Assembly: GCA_002721995.1 (NCBI GenBank)
Contig: PBMF01000009.1
Span: 1-43,170 of the forward strand
Source: Chloroflexota bacterium
Lineage (GTDB): Bacteria; Chloroflexota; Dehalococcoidia; Lucifugimonadales; UBA3495
Reading direction: 5' to 3'
Length of the DNA stretch: 43,170 nucleotides
Made by a program: the position numbers and the translations under genes. How positions within the stretch are numbered: the first letter of the stretch is position 1; the number at the start of each line of letters is the position of its first letter. This document shows positions 8,020 through 15,727 of the stretch, piece after piece. The notes beneath the pieces are model-generated. The model did not search any database and was not told the origin of the DNA. It saw only the letters and a list, made by a program, of their open reading frames with translations.

Positions 8020-8979
8020 CTAAAAAGGCAGCTCCTGACCTATCCCCTGGGCCTTGGCCTTCTCATATACGTGCTTGGCCGCCGCTATGTCCTCCAGGGC
8101 CAGACCCATGGACTCGAATAGGGTGATTGAGTCCGGCGAAGGACGGCCGTTCACCTGACCGGCGACCACATCCTGCAGTTCCTTGGCCATATCCCAGCGG
8201 AATGTGCCCCGGGGCTCCAACCACAGCAGATCGCCGCACTCTATCTTGGCCTGGTCCAGGTCGTCCACCACGATGACCTCGGAGCGCAACACCGCCTCCT
8301 CGTCGATCTCCCGCCGCATCCAGTGGTTGCCGCCCGCGGCATTGATGTGGGCCCCCGGCGACAGCCATTCGCCCAACAGCGCCGGCTCCCGCGCGGAAGT
8401 GATAACGATCACCACATCCGCGCCATCCACGCATTCCTGGGCGGTGCCAACTGCTTTGACGTCCACGCCCAGCCGCTCTGTGCTGCGCTTGGCGAACTCC
8501 TCGCGGCGTTCCTCCCGGCGGCTGAAAACTCTCACGTCCTTGATGTCACGCACGGCGCAGACCGCCTCCAACTGGGTGCGGGCCTGGAATCCGGAGCCGA
8601 TCACCGCCACCGTGGCGGCGTCCTCCTTGGCCATGTACTTGGTGGCCACGCCGCTGGCGGCGCCGGTGCGGATCTGGCCCAACCGGCTGGCTTCCATGCA
8701 CGACAGCATTCCGCCCGTCTCATAGTCGTAGAGCATGACAATCATCTTGGCCGAGGCGGGCCCGCCAAAGGAGGGATAGGCCTTGAACCCGAAGACTCCG
8801 CTATCCGAATCCGACGCCGTCATGAAGTGGAAGAACCCGCCGGGCATGCGGATGCGGTTCCGGGGACGGTTGTCCACCTGGCCCTTGCCCGCGCTGGCAA
8901 ACGCCTTGTCCAGCACGTCCACGCATTCGTTCATGGGCAGAAGTTGGGCAACATCTTGATCGCTTAAAAACAGGGCCAT
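8020..8979 (-). CDS. Ornithine cyclodeaminase / mu-crystallin family protein
   Basis: 319 residues, usual family length. The family includes ornithine cyclodeaminase, alanine dehydrogenase (archaeal type), ketimine reductases and tauropine-type enzymes, so the substrate cannot be named. Seen: GVFGFKAYPSF with the conserved Lys, QIRTGAASGVATKYMA (about residues 108-123), the Rossmann motif VAVIGSGFQARTQLEA (about 133-148), VFSRREERRE and VVVDDLDQA with the conserved Asp. I chose ATG 8979 because GGGAG lies 6 nt upstream; longer starts at 8985 and 9072 are less likely. It is transcribed away from the glyoxylate reductase-like gene, with a divergent region of 176 nt between them. Confidence 0.87.
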   Translation of the reverse strand: MALFLSDQDVAQLLPMNECVDVLDKAFASAGKGQVDNRPRNRIRMPGGFFHFMTASDSDSGVFGFKAYPSFGGPASAKMIVMLYDYETGGMLSCMEASRLGQIRTGAASGVATKYMAKEDAATVAVIGSGFQARTQLEAVCAVRDIKDVRVFSRREERREEFAKRSTERLGVDVKAVGTAQECVDGADVVIVITSAREPALLGEWLSPGAHINAAGGNHWMRREIDEEAVLRSEVIVVDDLDQAKIECGDLLWLEPRGTFRWDMAKELQDVVAGQVNGRPSPDSITLFESMGLALEDIAAAKHVYEKAKAQGIGQELPF

Positions 8980-9090
8980 TGTCATCTCCCGGTTGTCTTG
9001 TTTAGTGTCCGCGCCCGGCCAGGCACAAAGGGAAGCCCAGTATAGCACCGGGGATTGACCCGGAATAGGCATCGATTTACCCGGATGCTT

Positions 9091-9099
9091 TGCTACAAT
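9091..9099 (+). promoter_or_regulatory. Extended -10 promoter (TGCTACAAT)
   Basis: A TGC-TACAAT extended -10 element lies about 57 nt before the ATG at 9156. No good -35 is needed or seen. It is identical to the element at 11576-11584. Confidence 0.5.
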
Positions 9100-9155
9100 T
9101 GGGTACGATCCAGCCTCGTATCAAAACCAGCTTCACAAGGGGAAGATTCACTGCG

Positions 9156-10148
9156 ATGCACAGACCCCGCGTTTATGTGACCAGAGAGATATTTCCCGAC
9201 GCCCTGGACCTCATCGAAAAGGAAGCGGAGCTTGAGGTCTGGCCGGAGGACGTACCCCCCACCCCCGAGCAGTTGAGGGAAGCCCTATCCGGAGTGGACG
9301 GCGCCCTGATAAATGTCATGGACCGCGTCGACGCGGTCCTGCTGGACGCAGCCCCCAACCTGAGGGTGATCAGTCAGGTGGCCGTGGGCCTGGACAACGT
9401 GGACGTGGCCCTGGCCACCCAGCGTGGCATCCCCGTGGGTTATACCCCTGGGGTCCTGGCCAAAGCGACCGCCGACCTGGCTTTCGCTCTTCTCCTGGCC
9501 ACCGCCCGCCGGGTGGTGGAAAGCGACAAGTGGGTGCGCGAAGGCAACTGGGAGATCGCCCATCACCCCATGTTCTGGCTGGGCTCCGAGGTCAACGGCA
9601 GCACTCTGGGCATCTTGGGCCTGGGGGGCATCGGCCTGGAGGTGGCCAAACGGGCGCTCGGGTTCGACATGAAGGTCATCTACCACTCCCGCACACGGAA
9701 GCCCGAGGTGGAGGCGGAGCTGGGTCTGAAATACACCACCACCAACAAGGTGCTGGCCCAGGCCGATTTCCTGTCCATCCATGTGCCCCTAACCCCCGAG
9801 ACGCACCACCTCATCGGCGAAAAAGAGCTTAAGAAGATGAAGCCCACCTCCATCCTGGTGAACCTTTCACGGGGCCCGGTGGTGGACACCGACGCCCTGT
9901 GCAAGGCCCTGACCAAGGGATGGATCGCCGGCGCCGGCCTGGACGTATTCGATCCGGAGCCAGTTCCGAAGGACCACCCTGTACTGGGCCTGGACAACGT
10001 GGTTGTACTCCCCCACATCGGCAGCGCGTCCAACCGGTCACGGCGGGAGATGTGTCTCCTGGCCGCGAGGAACCTGTTGGCCGGACTTAGAGGGGAACGC
10101 CTGGAGGAGTGCGCCAACCCGGAGGTCTACCAGGCCCTGGGCATCTAG
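9156..10148 (+). CDS. D-isomer-specific 2-hydroxyacid dehydrogenase, glyoxylate/hydroxypyruvate reductase-like
   Basis: 330 residues. It probably reduces glyoxylate or hydroxypyruvate with NAD(P)H. Seen: the Rossmann loop LGILGLGGIGLEVAKR (about residues 150-165), followed by YHSRTRK where the Arg/Lys residues favour NADPH. The catalytic Arg lies in LSRGPVVD (about 235), the catalytic Glu in DVFDPEP (about 264) and the catalytic His in LPHIGSAS (about 284). There is no ACT domain, so it is not a full SerA. ATG 9156 is preceded by AAGGGGA; homology begins there, so the earlier start at 9090 is rejected. The FAD-linked glycolate-type oxidase about 2 kb upstream makes a glycolate/glyoxylate context possible but not shown. 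Confidence 0.88.
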   Translation: MHRPRVYVTREIFPDALDLIEKEAELEVWPEDVPPTPEQLREALSGVDGALINVMDRVDAVLLDAAPNLRVISQVAVGLDNVDVALATQRGIPVGYTPGVLAKATADLAFALLLATARRVVESDKWVREGNWEIAHHPMFWLGSEVNGSTLGILGLGGIGLEVAKRALGFDMKVIYHSRTRKPEVEAELGLKYTTTNKVLAQADFLSIHVPLTPETHHLIGEKELKKMKPTSILVNLSRGPVVDTDALCKALTKGWIAGAGLDVFDPEPVPKDHPVLGLDNVVVLPHIGSASNRSRREMCLLAARNLLAGLRGERLEECANPEVYQALGI

Positions 10149-10231
10149 TGCCTGGCTGGCAGGGTTCGCCATTGGACCGGATGGGGAGAACGGGGAACAG
10201 TACGGGGGAGCTTGAAGGAAGAAGGGACTGG

Positions 10232-10318
10232 CGGAGAGGGCGGGATTCGAACCCGCGAGAGGCTTGCACCCCTACACGATTTCCAGTCGTGCCCGTTCGG
10301 CCGCTCCGGCACCTCTCC
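10232..10318 (-). tRNA. tRNA-Ser (GGA anticodon)
   Basis: Reads on the - strand as an 87-nt class II tRNA. The acceptor GGAGAGG pairs with CCTCTCC, the discriminator is G, and the long variable arm is typical of serine. The anticodon stem CACGA / TCGTG encloses a loop with GGA, which reads UCC/UCU codons. The T-arm is GCGGG-TTCGAAT-CCCGC. CCA is not encoded. Confidence 0.95.
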
Positions 10319-10397
10319 AGCATGGCGGGGTAGCCCCCGTCCAGAGACCCGGTTAAGCCGATTAGGACGAAACGCCGGGAACCCTGAGGCCACGGAT

Positions 10398-10427
10398 ATT
10401 ATAGTTACCGGCAGGCTGGGCTGTCCA
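10398..10427 (-). promoter_or_regulatory. Promoter of tRNA-Ser
   Basis: On the - strand, TGGACA (10427-10422), an 18-nt spacer, then a perfect TATAAT (10403-10398), about 80 nt before the tRNA 5' end. Confidence 0.6.
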
Positions 10428-10459
10428 CAGACGGACCGGCGGATTGGCCCTGTCTGCTA

Positions 10460-10488
10460 TTCAAATCGGGCTTTCCCATCCCTATAAT
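10460..10488 (+). promoter_or_regulatory. Promoter of the Rieske ferredoxin gene
   Basis: TTCAAA at 10460-10465, a 17-nt spacer, then TATAAT at 10483-10488. The ATG at 10538 follows after about 43 nt of leader with AGGAG at 10522-10526. Confidence 0.6.
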
Positions 10489-10537
10489 ACCCAGCATCCA
10501 AATCAGCGCCTCAGGCGGAGCAGGAGTTTAATAGACC

Positions 10538-10861
10538 ATGGCCGATGCAGGCTTTGTGAAAGTTGCCCAGGTAAGTGAGATTAAACCCGGCGAGATGATC
10601 GGGGTTGAGGTCTCCAACGAACAGGTCATGATTTCCAACATCAATGGCACCATCCATGCCATCGACGATATCTGTTCCCATGCCTATGCGTGCCTATCCG
10701 ACGGAGAACTGAGGGGAGAAGAGGTCGAGTGTCCGCTGCACGGCGGCGCTTTCAACGCCATCACCGGTCAACCCCTGGTGCCGCCCGTCAACGAGCGGGT
10801 GCGCGTCTTCCAGGTCCAGATCGAGGGTGATGACATCCTCATCGGGCCGCCCCAGGACTAG
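10538..10861 (+). CDS. Rieske [2Fe-2S] ferredoxin
   Basis: 107 residues, the size of stand-alone Rieske ferredoxins that feed electrons to ring-hydroxylating dioxygenases and related oxygenases. The cluster ligands are both visible: C-S-H in DICSHAYACL (about residues 45-54) and C-P-L-H in VECPLHGGAF (about 67-76). The protein is cytoplasmic with no membrane anchor, unlike Rieske subunits of bc complexes. ATG 10538 has AGGAG upstream. No oxygenase subunit is next to it, so it probably serves an enzyme encoded elsewhere. Confidence 0.92.
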   Translation: MADAGFVKVAQVSEIKPGEMIGVEVSNEQVMISNINGTIHAIDDICSHAYACLSDGELRGEEVECPLHGGAFNAITGQPLVPPVNERVRVFQVQIEGDDILIGPPQD

Positions 10862-10865
10862 ACGG

Positions 10866-11468
10866 TTAGCCCAAGCCGGGGACCCGGTCCAGGATATTCA
10901 GGAACTGTATCCCCGGCGCCGGCCAGTAGACCATCCACACCTTTCCCTGTAGATTGGCCTCGGGCACGGCCCCCCAATTACGCGAGTCGTTGCTGCGGTC
11001 GCGGTTGTCGCCCAGCACGTAATATTCCCCGTCCTTCAGCCGCAGTGGGTCAGCATTGGAGTTGCCCTTCTCCGTGATATAGGGCTCTTCCAGGATGTTG
11101 CCATTCACTATGACATCCCCGTTACGCACTTCCACCACCTCTCCCGGCAGACCGACCACGCGCTTCACAAAGTCTTTCCTGGGGTCAAGGGGATACTCAA
11201 AGACGATGATCTCGCCCCGGTTGGGAGCGTGGAGAGCGAACCGGGACGACTCCTCTTCAACCTCCCAGAACGGGACGATGCGGGACAGCCGTTGGAAGTC
11301 GATCTTGAAGTAGACCAGGCGGTTAACCAGTAGGTACTGACCGCCCTCCAGGGTTGGGTCCATGCTGGAGCCGTCAACCTTGAAGTTGCGGACGGAGGTC
11401 TGCAGCAGCATGAACACCACCACCGCCAGGACCACCGCTTCGATTATTTCTCTAGCAACGCGTGACAA
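10866..11468 (-). CDS. lepB: Signal peptidase I
   Basis: 200 residues, family S26A; cleaves signal peptides on the outer face of the inner membrane. Seen: one N-terminal membrane anchor (EAVVLAVVVFMLLQ, about residues 10-23), the catalytic Ser in DGSSMDPTLEGG (about 32-43), the general-base Lys in DFVKRVVGLPGE (about 93-104) and box E, GDNRDRSNDSRNWG (about 152-165). The listed start is TTG 11468; no strong ribosome-binding site is seen, so the start is the weak point. It ends 4 nt from the Rieske gene in convergent orientation. A second, shorter S26 peptidase gene lies at 20256-20669. Confidence 0.93.
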   Translation of the reverse strand: MSRVAREIIEAVVLAVVVFMLLQTSVRNFKVDGSSMDPTLEGGQYLLVNRLVYFKIDFQRLSRIVPFWEVEEESSRFALHAPNRGEIIVFEYPLDPRKDFVKRVVGLPGEVVEVRNGDVIVNGNILEEPYITEKGNSNADPLRLKDGEYYVLGDNRDRSNDSRNWGAVPEANLQGKVWMVYWPAPGIQFLNILDRVPGLG

Positions 11469-11520
11469 GGGGTACTATTTCCGCAGCCTCGGCTCATTGC
11501 CGATTTAGCCTGCACAAAAA

Positions 11521-11529
11521 AGTATAGCA
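11521..11529 (-). promoter_or_regulatory. Extended -10 promoter of lepB
   Basis: The - strand reads TGC-TATACT, an extended -10 element, about 53 nt upstream of the TTG at 11468. It lies back to back with the promoter of the SMP-30 gene. Confidence 0.5.
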
Positions 11530-11555
11530 CCCACCCTGCCGCTAAATAGCGCCGT

Positions 11556-11584
11556 TTGTGCCTGGCACTCTCCTCTGCTACAAT
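11556..11584 (+). promoter_or_regulatory. Promoter of the SMP-30 lactonase gene
   Basis: TTGTGC at 11556-11561, a 17-nt spacer, then TACAAT at 11579-11584 preceded by TGC (extended -10). The ATG at 11641 follows after a strong GGGAGGG ribosome-binding site at 11626-11632. Confidence 0.6.
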
Positions 11585-11640
11585 CGGCGCCTGGATTCAG
11601 GCTACCCAAAATCAGGCACGAATCAGGGAGGGACCCGCCC

Positions 11641-12543
11641 ATGAGTTGGCGTTTCCAACTGCTCAACAAACCCTACGGCAGCGTTACCGAAGGACCCGTC
11701 TGGGACGGCGAAAACCTGCTCTTTACCCACATCTCCGCCAGCCGTATCTACCGCTGCGACACCAAGACCGACGAGATCACAGTCTGGCGCGAGGGAACCA
11801 ACCGCACCAACGGCCTGGCCCACGACGCCGATGGGCAACTCTTCGGTTGCTGCTCCGGCGGCCGCGCCATCCTGCGCTTCGACCCCGACGGAAATAACGT
11901 GGTCATCGCCGACGGTTTCGACGGCCACAAACTGAACACCCCCAACGACCTGACCGTGGACCGCCAGGGACGCATCTGGTTCACCAACCCCTGGAACGCC
12001 ACCAACATCGACGCATCGGAGATCGAAGAGCCGGGACTCCGCGCCGTGCTCTGCGCCACCCCCCAGGCCGACGGCAGCTACTCCGTGGCCCGCGTCGAGA
12101 CCGATAGCACCATGCCCAACGGCATCCTGGTGTCCATCGACGGCAAGACCCTGTACGTGGCCGAGAGCAACAGCGACGACGCCAGCATAGACCGGGAACT
12201 GCGCGCCTACCCAATCAACGACGATGGCTCCCTTGGCCCCTACGAAACCCTCCACGCCTTCGGCACCAACAAACGGGACGCCCAGCGCGGCATCGACGGT
12301 ATGTGCCTGGACGTCGAGGGAAATATCATCGCCACCGCCGGCTGGCCCCAGTCCGGCCCCGGTCCGTTGATCTATGTCTTCGACCCCAAGGGACGGGTCA
12401 TCGAGACCCACCCGGTCCCCTGCCTGCGCCCCACCAACTGCGTGTTGGCCGGCCCGGGACGCTCCACCCTGTACGTGACCAGCGGCGAGGGCCATCTCTT
12501 CAAGGCCGAGACCGACCTAACCGGCTGGGCCCTCTTCCCCTAA
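11641..12543 (+). CDS. SMP-30/gluconolactonase/LRE family protein
   Basis: 300 residues, the usual size of the six-bladed beta-propeller lactonases that hydrolyse sugar lactones with one divalent metal. Seen: TEGPVWDGENLLFTH near residue 16 with the metal-binding Glu, RTNGLAHDADGQLF (about 55-68), NTPNDLTVDRQGRIWFTNP (about 99-117) with the conserved Asn-Asp, TMPNGILVSIDGKTLYVAES (about 157-176) with the second Asn, and DGMCLDVEGNI (about 219-229) with the catalytic Asp. No signal peptide. The start ATG 11641 has an excellent ribosome-binding site. The Gfo/Idh pair 10 kb away suggests sugar or inositol-type catabolism in this genome, but no direct link is seen. Confidence 0.9.
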   Translation: MSWRFQLLNKPYGSVTEGPVWDGENLLFTHISASRIYRCDTKTDEITVWREGTNRTNGLAHDADGQLFGCCSGGRAILRFDPDGNNVVIADGFDGHKLNTPNDLTVDRQGRIWFTNPWNATNIDASEIEEPGLRAVLCATPQADGSYSVARVETDSTMPNGILVSIDGKTLYVAESNSDDASIDRELRAYPINDDGSLGPYETLHAFGTNKRDAQRGIDGMCLDVEGNIIATAGWPQSGPGPLIYVFDPKGRVIETHPVPCLRPTNCVLAGPGRSTLYVTSGEGHLFKAETDLTGWALFP

Positions 12544-12645
12544 GCAGATTTCCATACAGGGGAAATTTCCACTAACATGGACTGAGCGGCTGGGTGATAT
12601 TTGGGTTATTGCCCAGCGCTCAGTTAATTATCGAGAGCCGAGACT

Positions 12646-13017
12646 ATGACGTTACACGGACGGGGCAGCCTGACCAACGCCGGCTTCACCAGGGCGCAAC
12701 TGCGCCAGGGCGGCGGAAGGGGCAACGGCAACGACCACCTCGATGAACTCATCGGAGCGACGGAGCTGTTCGTCTACCAGACGCCCAACAAAAAGCCCAA
12801 GGGCTTCGACTCACTGAAGCTGTTTCTGGAAGCGTCCGAGTGCGAGTTGATCTTCACCTTGGACGTCCCGCCGGAACTGAAGAACTACGAGGCCTTCCGC
12901 GTCACCCACAAGGGCGGCGACAAGATCCCCGACGCGGTGCTGCGCCGCTGTCACTCCTGGGCCCACGGCCGCAACTTCCTACACAGCTTCTTCAAACCCA
13001 TGTACGGCCAGCGGTAG
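12646..13017 (+). CDS. Hypothetical protein (123 aa)
   Basis: Not recognised. The N-terminus is glycine-rich and basic (RGSLTNAGFTRAQLRQGGGRGNGN). A more structured part follows from about residue 30: a DELIGATELFVYQ segment, the PNKKPKGFDSLKLFLE helix and VTHKGGDKIPDAVLRRCHSW. Two cysteines (about 66 and 103) are isolated. No signal peptide or membrane span. Codon use is like the host genome and a strong terminator follows, so the gene is probably real. The start ATG 12646 has only a weak GAG upstream. It lies 102 nt after the SMP-30 gene on the same strand, which may mean co-transcription. Confidence 0.6.
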   Translation: MTLHGRGSLTNAGFTRAQLRQGGGRGNGNDHLDELIGATELFVYQTPNKKPKGFDSLKLFLEASECELIFTLDVPPELKNYEAFRVTHKGGDKIPDAVLRRCHSWAHGRNFLHSFFKPMYGQR

Positions 13018-13044
13018 AACGACCCTTCAACCCGAGATATGAAA

Positions 13045-13076
13045 AGACCCGGCGGGTATCCGCCGGGTCTTTTTTT
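13045..13076. terminator. Bidirectional intrinsic terminator
   Basis: AGACCCGGCGG / CCGCCGGGTCT with a 4-nt loop, A's on the left and a run of seven T's on the right. It lies between the convergent 123-residue gene and the deacetylase gene. The T-run overlaps the last codons of the deacetylase gene. Confidence 0.9.
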
Positions 13077-13956
13077 ATCCCCCGGGGTGGCTGGCAAGAA
13101 AATCGTCGGCTATCTCGTTGAAGGTGTGGAACTGGACGCCGTCGTGGGACCGAATGTACTCCACCAGCCGCTCCAGCATCAGCAGCACCTGGGGACGGCC
13201 GCTGACGTCTGGGTGGATGGTGATTGGGAAGACCGCCTCGTCGTACTCGCGGTACACCCAGTCGAACTGGTCCCGCCACATCTGCTCGATATCCCTGGGG
13301 TTGGTGAAACCGTGGCTGTTGGGAGCCTTCTTGATGAACATCATGGGCGGCAAGTCGTCCAGGTACCAGTTGGCCGGAATCTCCACCAGGTCAGTCTCCT
13401 CGCCCCGCTCCAGGGCGTGCATCCACTCCTCGGCGGGCTTGGAGTAGTCGATCTTGGTCCAGCGGTCGCCCTTCCGCACGTAGTAGCACTCGAAGTCCCG
13501 GTGCATCAGGCTGTGGTCGTACTTGATGCCGTGTTTCTGGAGCAACTCGTTGGTCACGTGGCTGAACTCCCACCAGGGGGCCACATAGCCGTTGGGCCGC
13601 TGCCCGGATACGCGGGTGATCAGGTCTATGCAGCGGACCAGCACCGCCTCCTCCTGCTCCTCGCTCATGGCGATGGGGTTCTCGTGGGAATAGCCATGCA
13701 TGCCCACCTCGTGGCCGCCGTCCACGATCATCCTGCACTGGTCTGGGAAGGTCTCGATGGAATGGCCGGGGACGAACCACGTGGTGGTGATCCCCAACCG
13801 GTCGAACAACTTGAGCAGGCGTGGCGTGCCCACCTCGCCGGCGAACATGCCCCGGGAGATGTCGTCGGGCGAGTCCTCGCCCCCGTAGGAACCCAGCCAG
13901 CCGCAGACGGCGTCCAGGTCCACGCCAAATGCACAGGAAATCTTCTTGTCAGCCAC
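13075..13956 (-). CDS. Polysaccharide deacetylase family (CE4/NodB-like) protein
   Basis: 293 residues. The NodB fold is recognised by [13 protein letters not shown] with the catalytic/metal Asp (about residues 10-22), [15 protein letters not shown] (about 57-71), [13 protein letters not shown] with the metal-binding H-x3-H (about 81-93), [10 protein letters not shown] (about 122-131) and the C-terminal [11 protein letters not shown] (about 248-258). This pattern is close to the PuuE/HpPgdA-type subgroup (allantoinase- or imidase-like amidohydrolases) rather than secreted chitin deacetylases, and there is no signal peptide. It therefore probably acts on a small cytoplasmic amide or imide. The start is GTG 13956 with a perfect AGGAGG 8 nt upstream. 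Confidence 0.85.
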   Translation of the reverse strand: MADKKISCAFGVDLDAVCGWLGSYGGEDSPDDISRGMFAGEVGTPRLLKLFDRLGITTTWFVPGHSIETFPDQCRMIVDGGHEVGMHGYSHENPIAMSEEQEEAVLVRCIDLITRVSGQRPNGYVAPWWEFSHVTNELLQKHGIKYDHSLMHRDFECYYVRKGDRWTKIDYSKPAEEWMHALERGEETDLVEIPANWYLDDLPPMMFIKKAPNSHGFTNPRDIEQMWRDQFDWVYREYDEAVFPITIHPDVSGRPQVLLMLERLVEYIRSHDGVQFHTFNEIADDFLASHPGG

Positions 13957-14041
13957 GGTTATTACCTCCTAAATCCGACATAGCACGCCGGTCTGGTAAT
14001 CAAGTGATAGGTGCGTACGAAACAACGATTGGGGGAACTGG

Positions 14042-14113
14042 TGGGCCCGGTTGGGATCGAACCAACTACCAGACGGTTATGAGCCGTCTGCTCTACCAAT
14101 GAGCTACGGGCCC
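14042..14113 (-). tRNA. tRNA-Met (CAT anticodon)
   Basis: Reads on the - strand with acceptor GGGCCCG / CGGGCCC, discriminator A and an encoded CCA (14041-14039). The anticodon stem GACGG / CCGTC encloses CTCATAA, anticodon CAT. The paired first base and standard D-arm point to elongator Met. An Ile2 tRNA with a lysidine-modified CAT cannot be fully excluded by eye. Confidence 0.9.
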
Positions 14114-14181
14114 CTGAATAAACACGAGGGCGGGGATTGCGCCAGGGACGGGCGTCCAGGCAGGGCGGCCCGGACAGATAA

Positions 14182-14211
14182 AGCTTAGTCCTGGGGTTTT
14201 CAGGGTGTCAA
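14182..14211 (-). promoter_or_regulatory. Promoter of tRNA-Met
   Basis: On the - strand a perfect TTGACA (14211-14206), an 18-nt spacer and TAAGCT (14187-14182), about 70 nt upstream of the tRNA. The -10 is weak. Confidence 0.45.
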
Positions 14212-14235
14212 GGAATCCGGGCGTGCCTGCGGGGT

Positions 14236-15591
14236 CTAGACCAGGCCCAGGTTCTTCAGGTAGTCGGGGTCCCAGGCGGCCAAGCGGCCTTTCTCCAGGG
14301 CTTCCTGCTCGGGAAGACGGGGCGAGGCCTCGCCGGTGGTCGGCACCTTGGCCACCACGGCGTCCTGCACCAGTCCCTGGTACGACTCCTCGTCCATACC
14401 CAGCAGGGCCTGGATGATGTCCTCGTTATGCTCGCCGAAGGTGGGCGGGGGACCCTGTATGGCCAGGGGACTCTTGGAGAACTTGTAGGGCCGGCCGATG
14501 AACATCCGCGAGCCCATGTTCCGCTCCGTGGGGTAGTCCACCCGCTCCAGGAAGCCCCGGCTCTTGAACTGCTCGTCGTAATGGATGTCGCGGCTGTCCA
14601 GCACCGGTCCCGCCGGGATGCCCGCACCCTGGAGGGCGTGCATCAACTCGTACTTGTCTACGCCGGTGGTCCAAGCGCTGATGATCTCGTCTATCCGGTC
14701 GTGGTTGCGCTTGCGGGAAAGCAGGTCGGCATACTCGGGGTCAGAGGCCAGTTCCGGTTTGCCCATGAGTTGGCACAGGCCCGCCCAGCCCTCGTCGTCG
14801 CCCACCGACAGCGTGATCCACTGGTCCTTACCCAGCGCTGGATAGCAGCCCTGGGGCGCCCGGTAGGGGTGGCGGTTGCCGATGCGGCCGCCCTCCCGTC
14901 CGTTCACCTGGGCGTCCATGATGTACTCGGACATGAACATCACGCCCGACTGGTACATGCCCAGGTCGGCCCACTGCCCCTGGCCGGTCTTGTTGCGGTA
15001 GCGCAGCGCCGAGCCGATGGCAAAGAGCGCAGTCCAGGTTGAGAGGAAATCCACGAAGGAAGCGCCTGCCTTGGAAGGCCCGCCGCCGTTATAGCCGGTG
15101 ATCCAGCAGTGGCCGTGGGTGGCCTCCTGGGTGGTGGCCTGGGCTGGGTAGCTGGAGTACGGGCCGCCGCCGTGGCCGTAGCCGGTGTTGGACACCATGA
15201 TGATGTCCGGCTTCAGCTTCCGCAGGTTGGGGTAGTCCAGGTCCCAACTGCGCATCACCCGGGGGGTGAAATTCTCCATGACCACGTCGCTGACCTTGAT
15301 CAACTCTTTGAAAAGCTCCCGGCCCCGTTCGTCGGTCATGTCCAGGGTGATAGAGCGCTTGCCCCGGTGGATCAGGTTGTAGGTGGACGGCCGGTTCCAC
15401 CAGTCGTCGCCCAGGTCGTTCTCCGGGAAGGCCCCGGCATAACCGCCGGTGCGGGTCACGTCGGGGCGGCCGGGCCCCTCCACCTTGATCACCTCGGCGC
15501 CCAGGTCGGCCAGCAGGCCGCCGGCGTAGGGCAGGGCGAACACATAGGTAGAGTCGATTATTCGGATGCCTTCCAGGGGTAACCTGGCCAT
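14236..15591 (-). CDS. CoA-transferase family III (CaiB/BaiF) protein
   Basis: 451 residues. Family III enzymes move CoA between carboxylic acids through an Asp-anhydride intermediate. Seen: the N-terminal GIRIIDSTYVFALPYAGGLLADLGAEVIKVE (CoA-binding Rossmann-like start, residues 8-37), ENFTPRVM (about 106-113), a conserved Asp in GASFVDFLSTWTALFA (about 172-187) at the expected catalytic place, and GQGQWADLGMYQ. Near the C-terminus GPPPTFGEHNEDI is the usual G-H-N-E motif. The start ATG 15591 has GGGAA upstream. It is the last gene of a - strand set with a second CoA-transferase, separated by 136 nt that hold a short palindromic repeat. The acyl substrate is unknown. Confidence 0.92.
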   Translation of the reverse strand: MARLPLEGIRIIDSTYVFALPYAGGLLADLGAEVIKVEGPGRPDVTRTGGYAGAFPENDLGDDWWNRPSTYNLIHRGKRSITLDMTDERGRELFKELIKVSDVVMENFTPRVMRSWDLDYPNLRKLKPDIIMVSNTGYGHGGGPYSSYPAQATTQEATHGHCWITGYNGGGPSKAGASFVDFLSTWTALFAIGSALRYRNKTGQGQWADLGMYQSGVMFMSEYIMDAQVNGREGGRIGNRHPYRAPQGCYPALGKDQWITLSVGDDEGWAGLCQLMGKPELASDPEYADLLSRKRNHDRIDEIISAWTTGVDKYELMHALQGAGIPAGPVLDSRDIHYDEQFKSRGFLERVDYPTERNMGSRMFIGRPYKFSKSPLAIQGPPPTFGEHNEDIIQALLGMDEESYQGLVQDAVVAKVPTTGEASPRLPEQEALEKGRLAAWDPDYLKNLGLV

Positions 15592-15686
15592 TTCTTGTTC
15601 CCTTTTCTGTCTGTTTCCCAGTGGTTTGGTGGATGGGGAAAATCGCCCCCATCTCCGACTGGGTCGAGAGTCTCGACTTCGTCGGA

Positions 15687-15720
15687 CCTAACCTTCCCCC
15701 GCGGGCGGGGAAGGTACTGT
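15687..15720. repeat. Short palindromic dispersed repeat (family 2), copy 1
   Basis: CCTAACCTTCCCC-GCGGGC-GGGGAAGG core, a near-perfect hairpin. Closely similar copies occur at 20762-20791 and 35547-35582. Here it lies between the two CoA-transferase genes. Confidence 0.7.
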
Positions 15721-15727
15721 TCTTGTT

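Noticed and set aside
13039-13983. + strand ORF (314 codons) opposite the polysaccharide deacetylase
   Set aside because: Antisense shadow; the - strand gene has all NodB motifs and a perfect ribosome-binding site.
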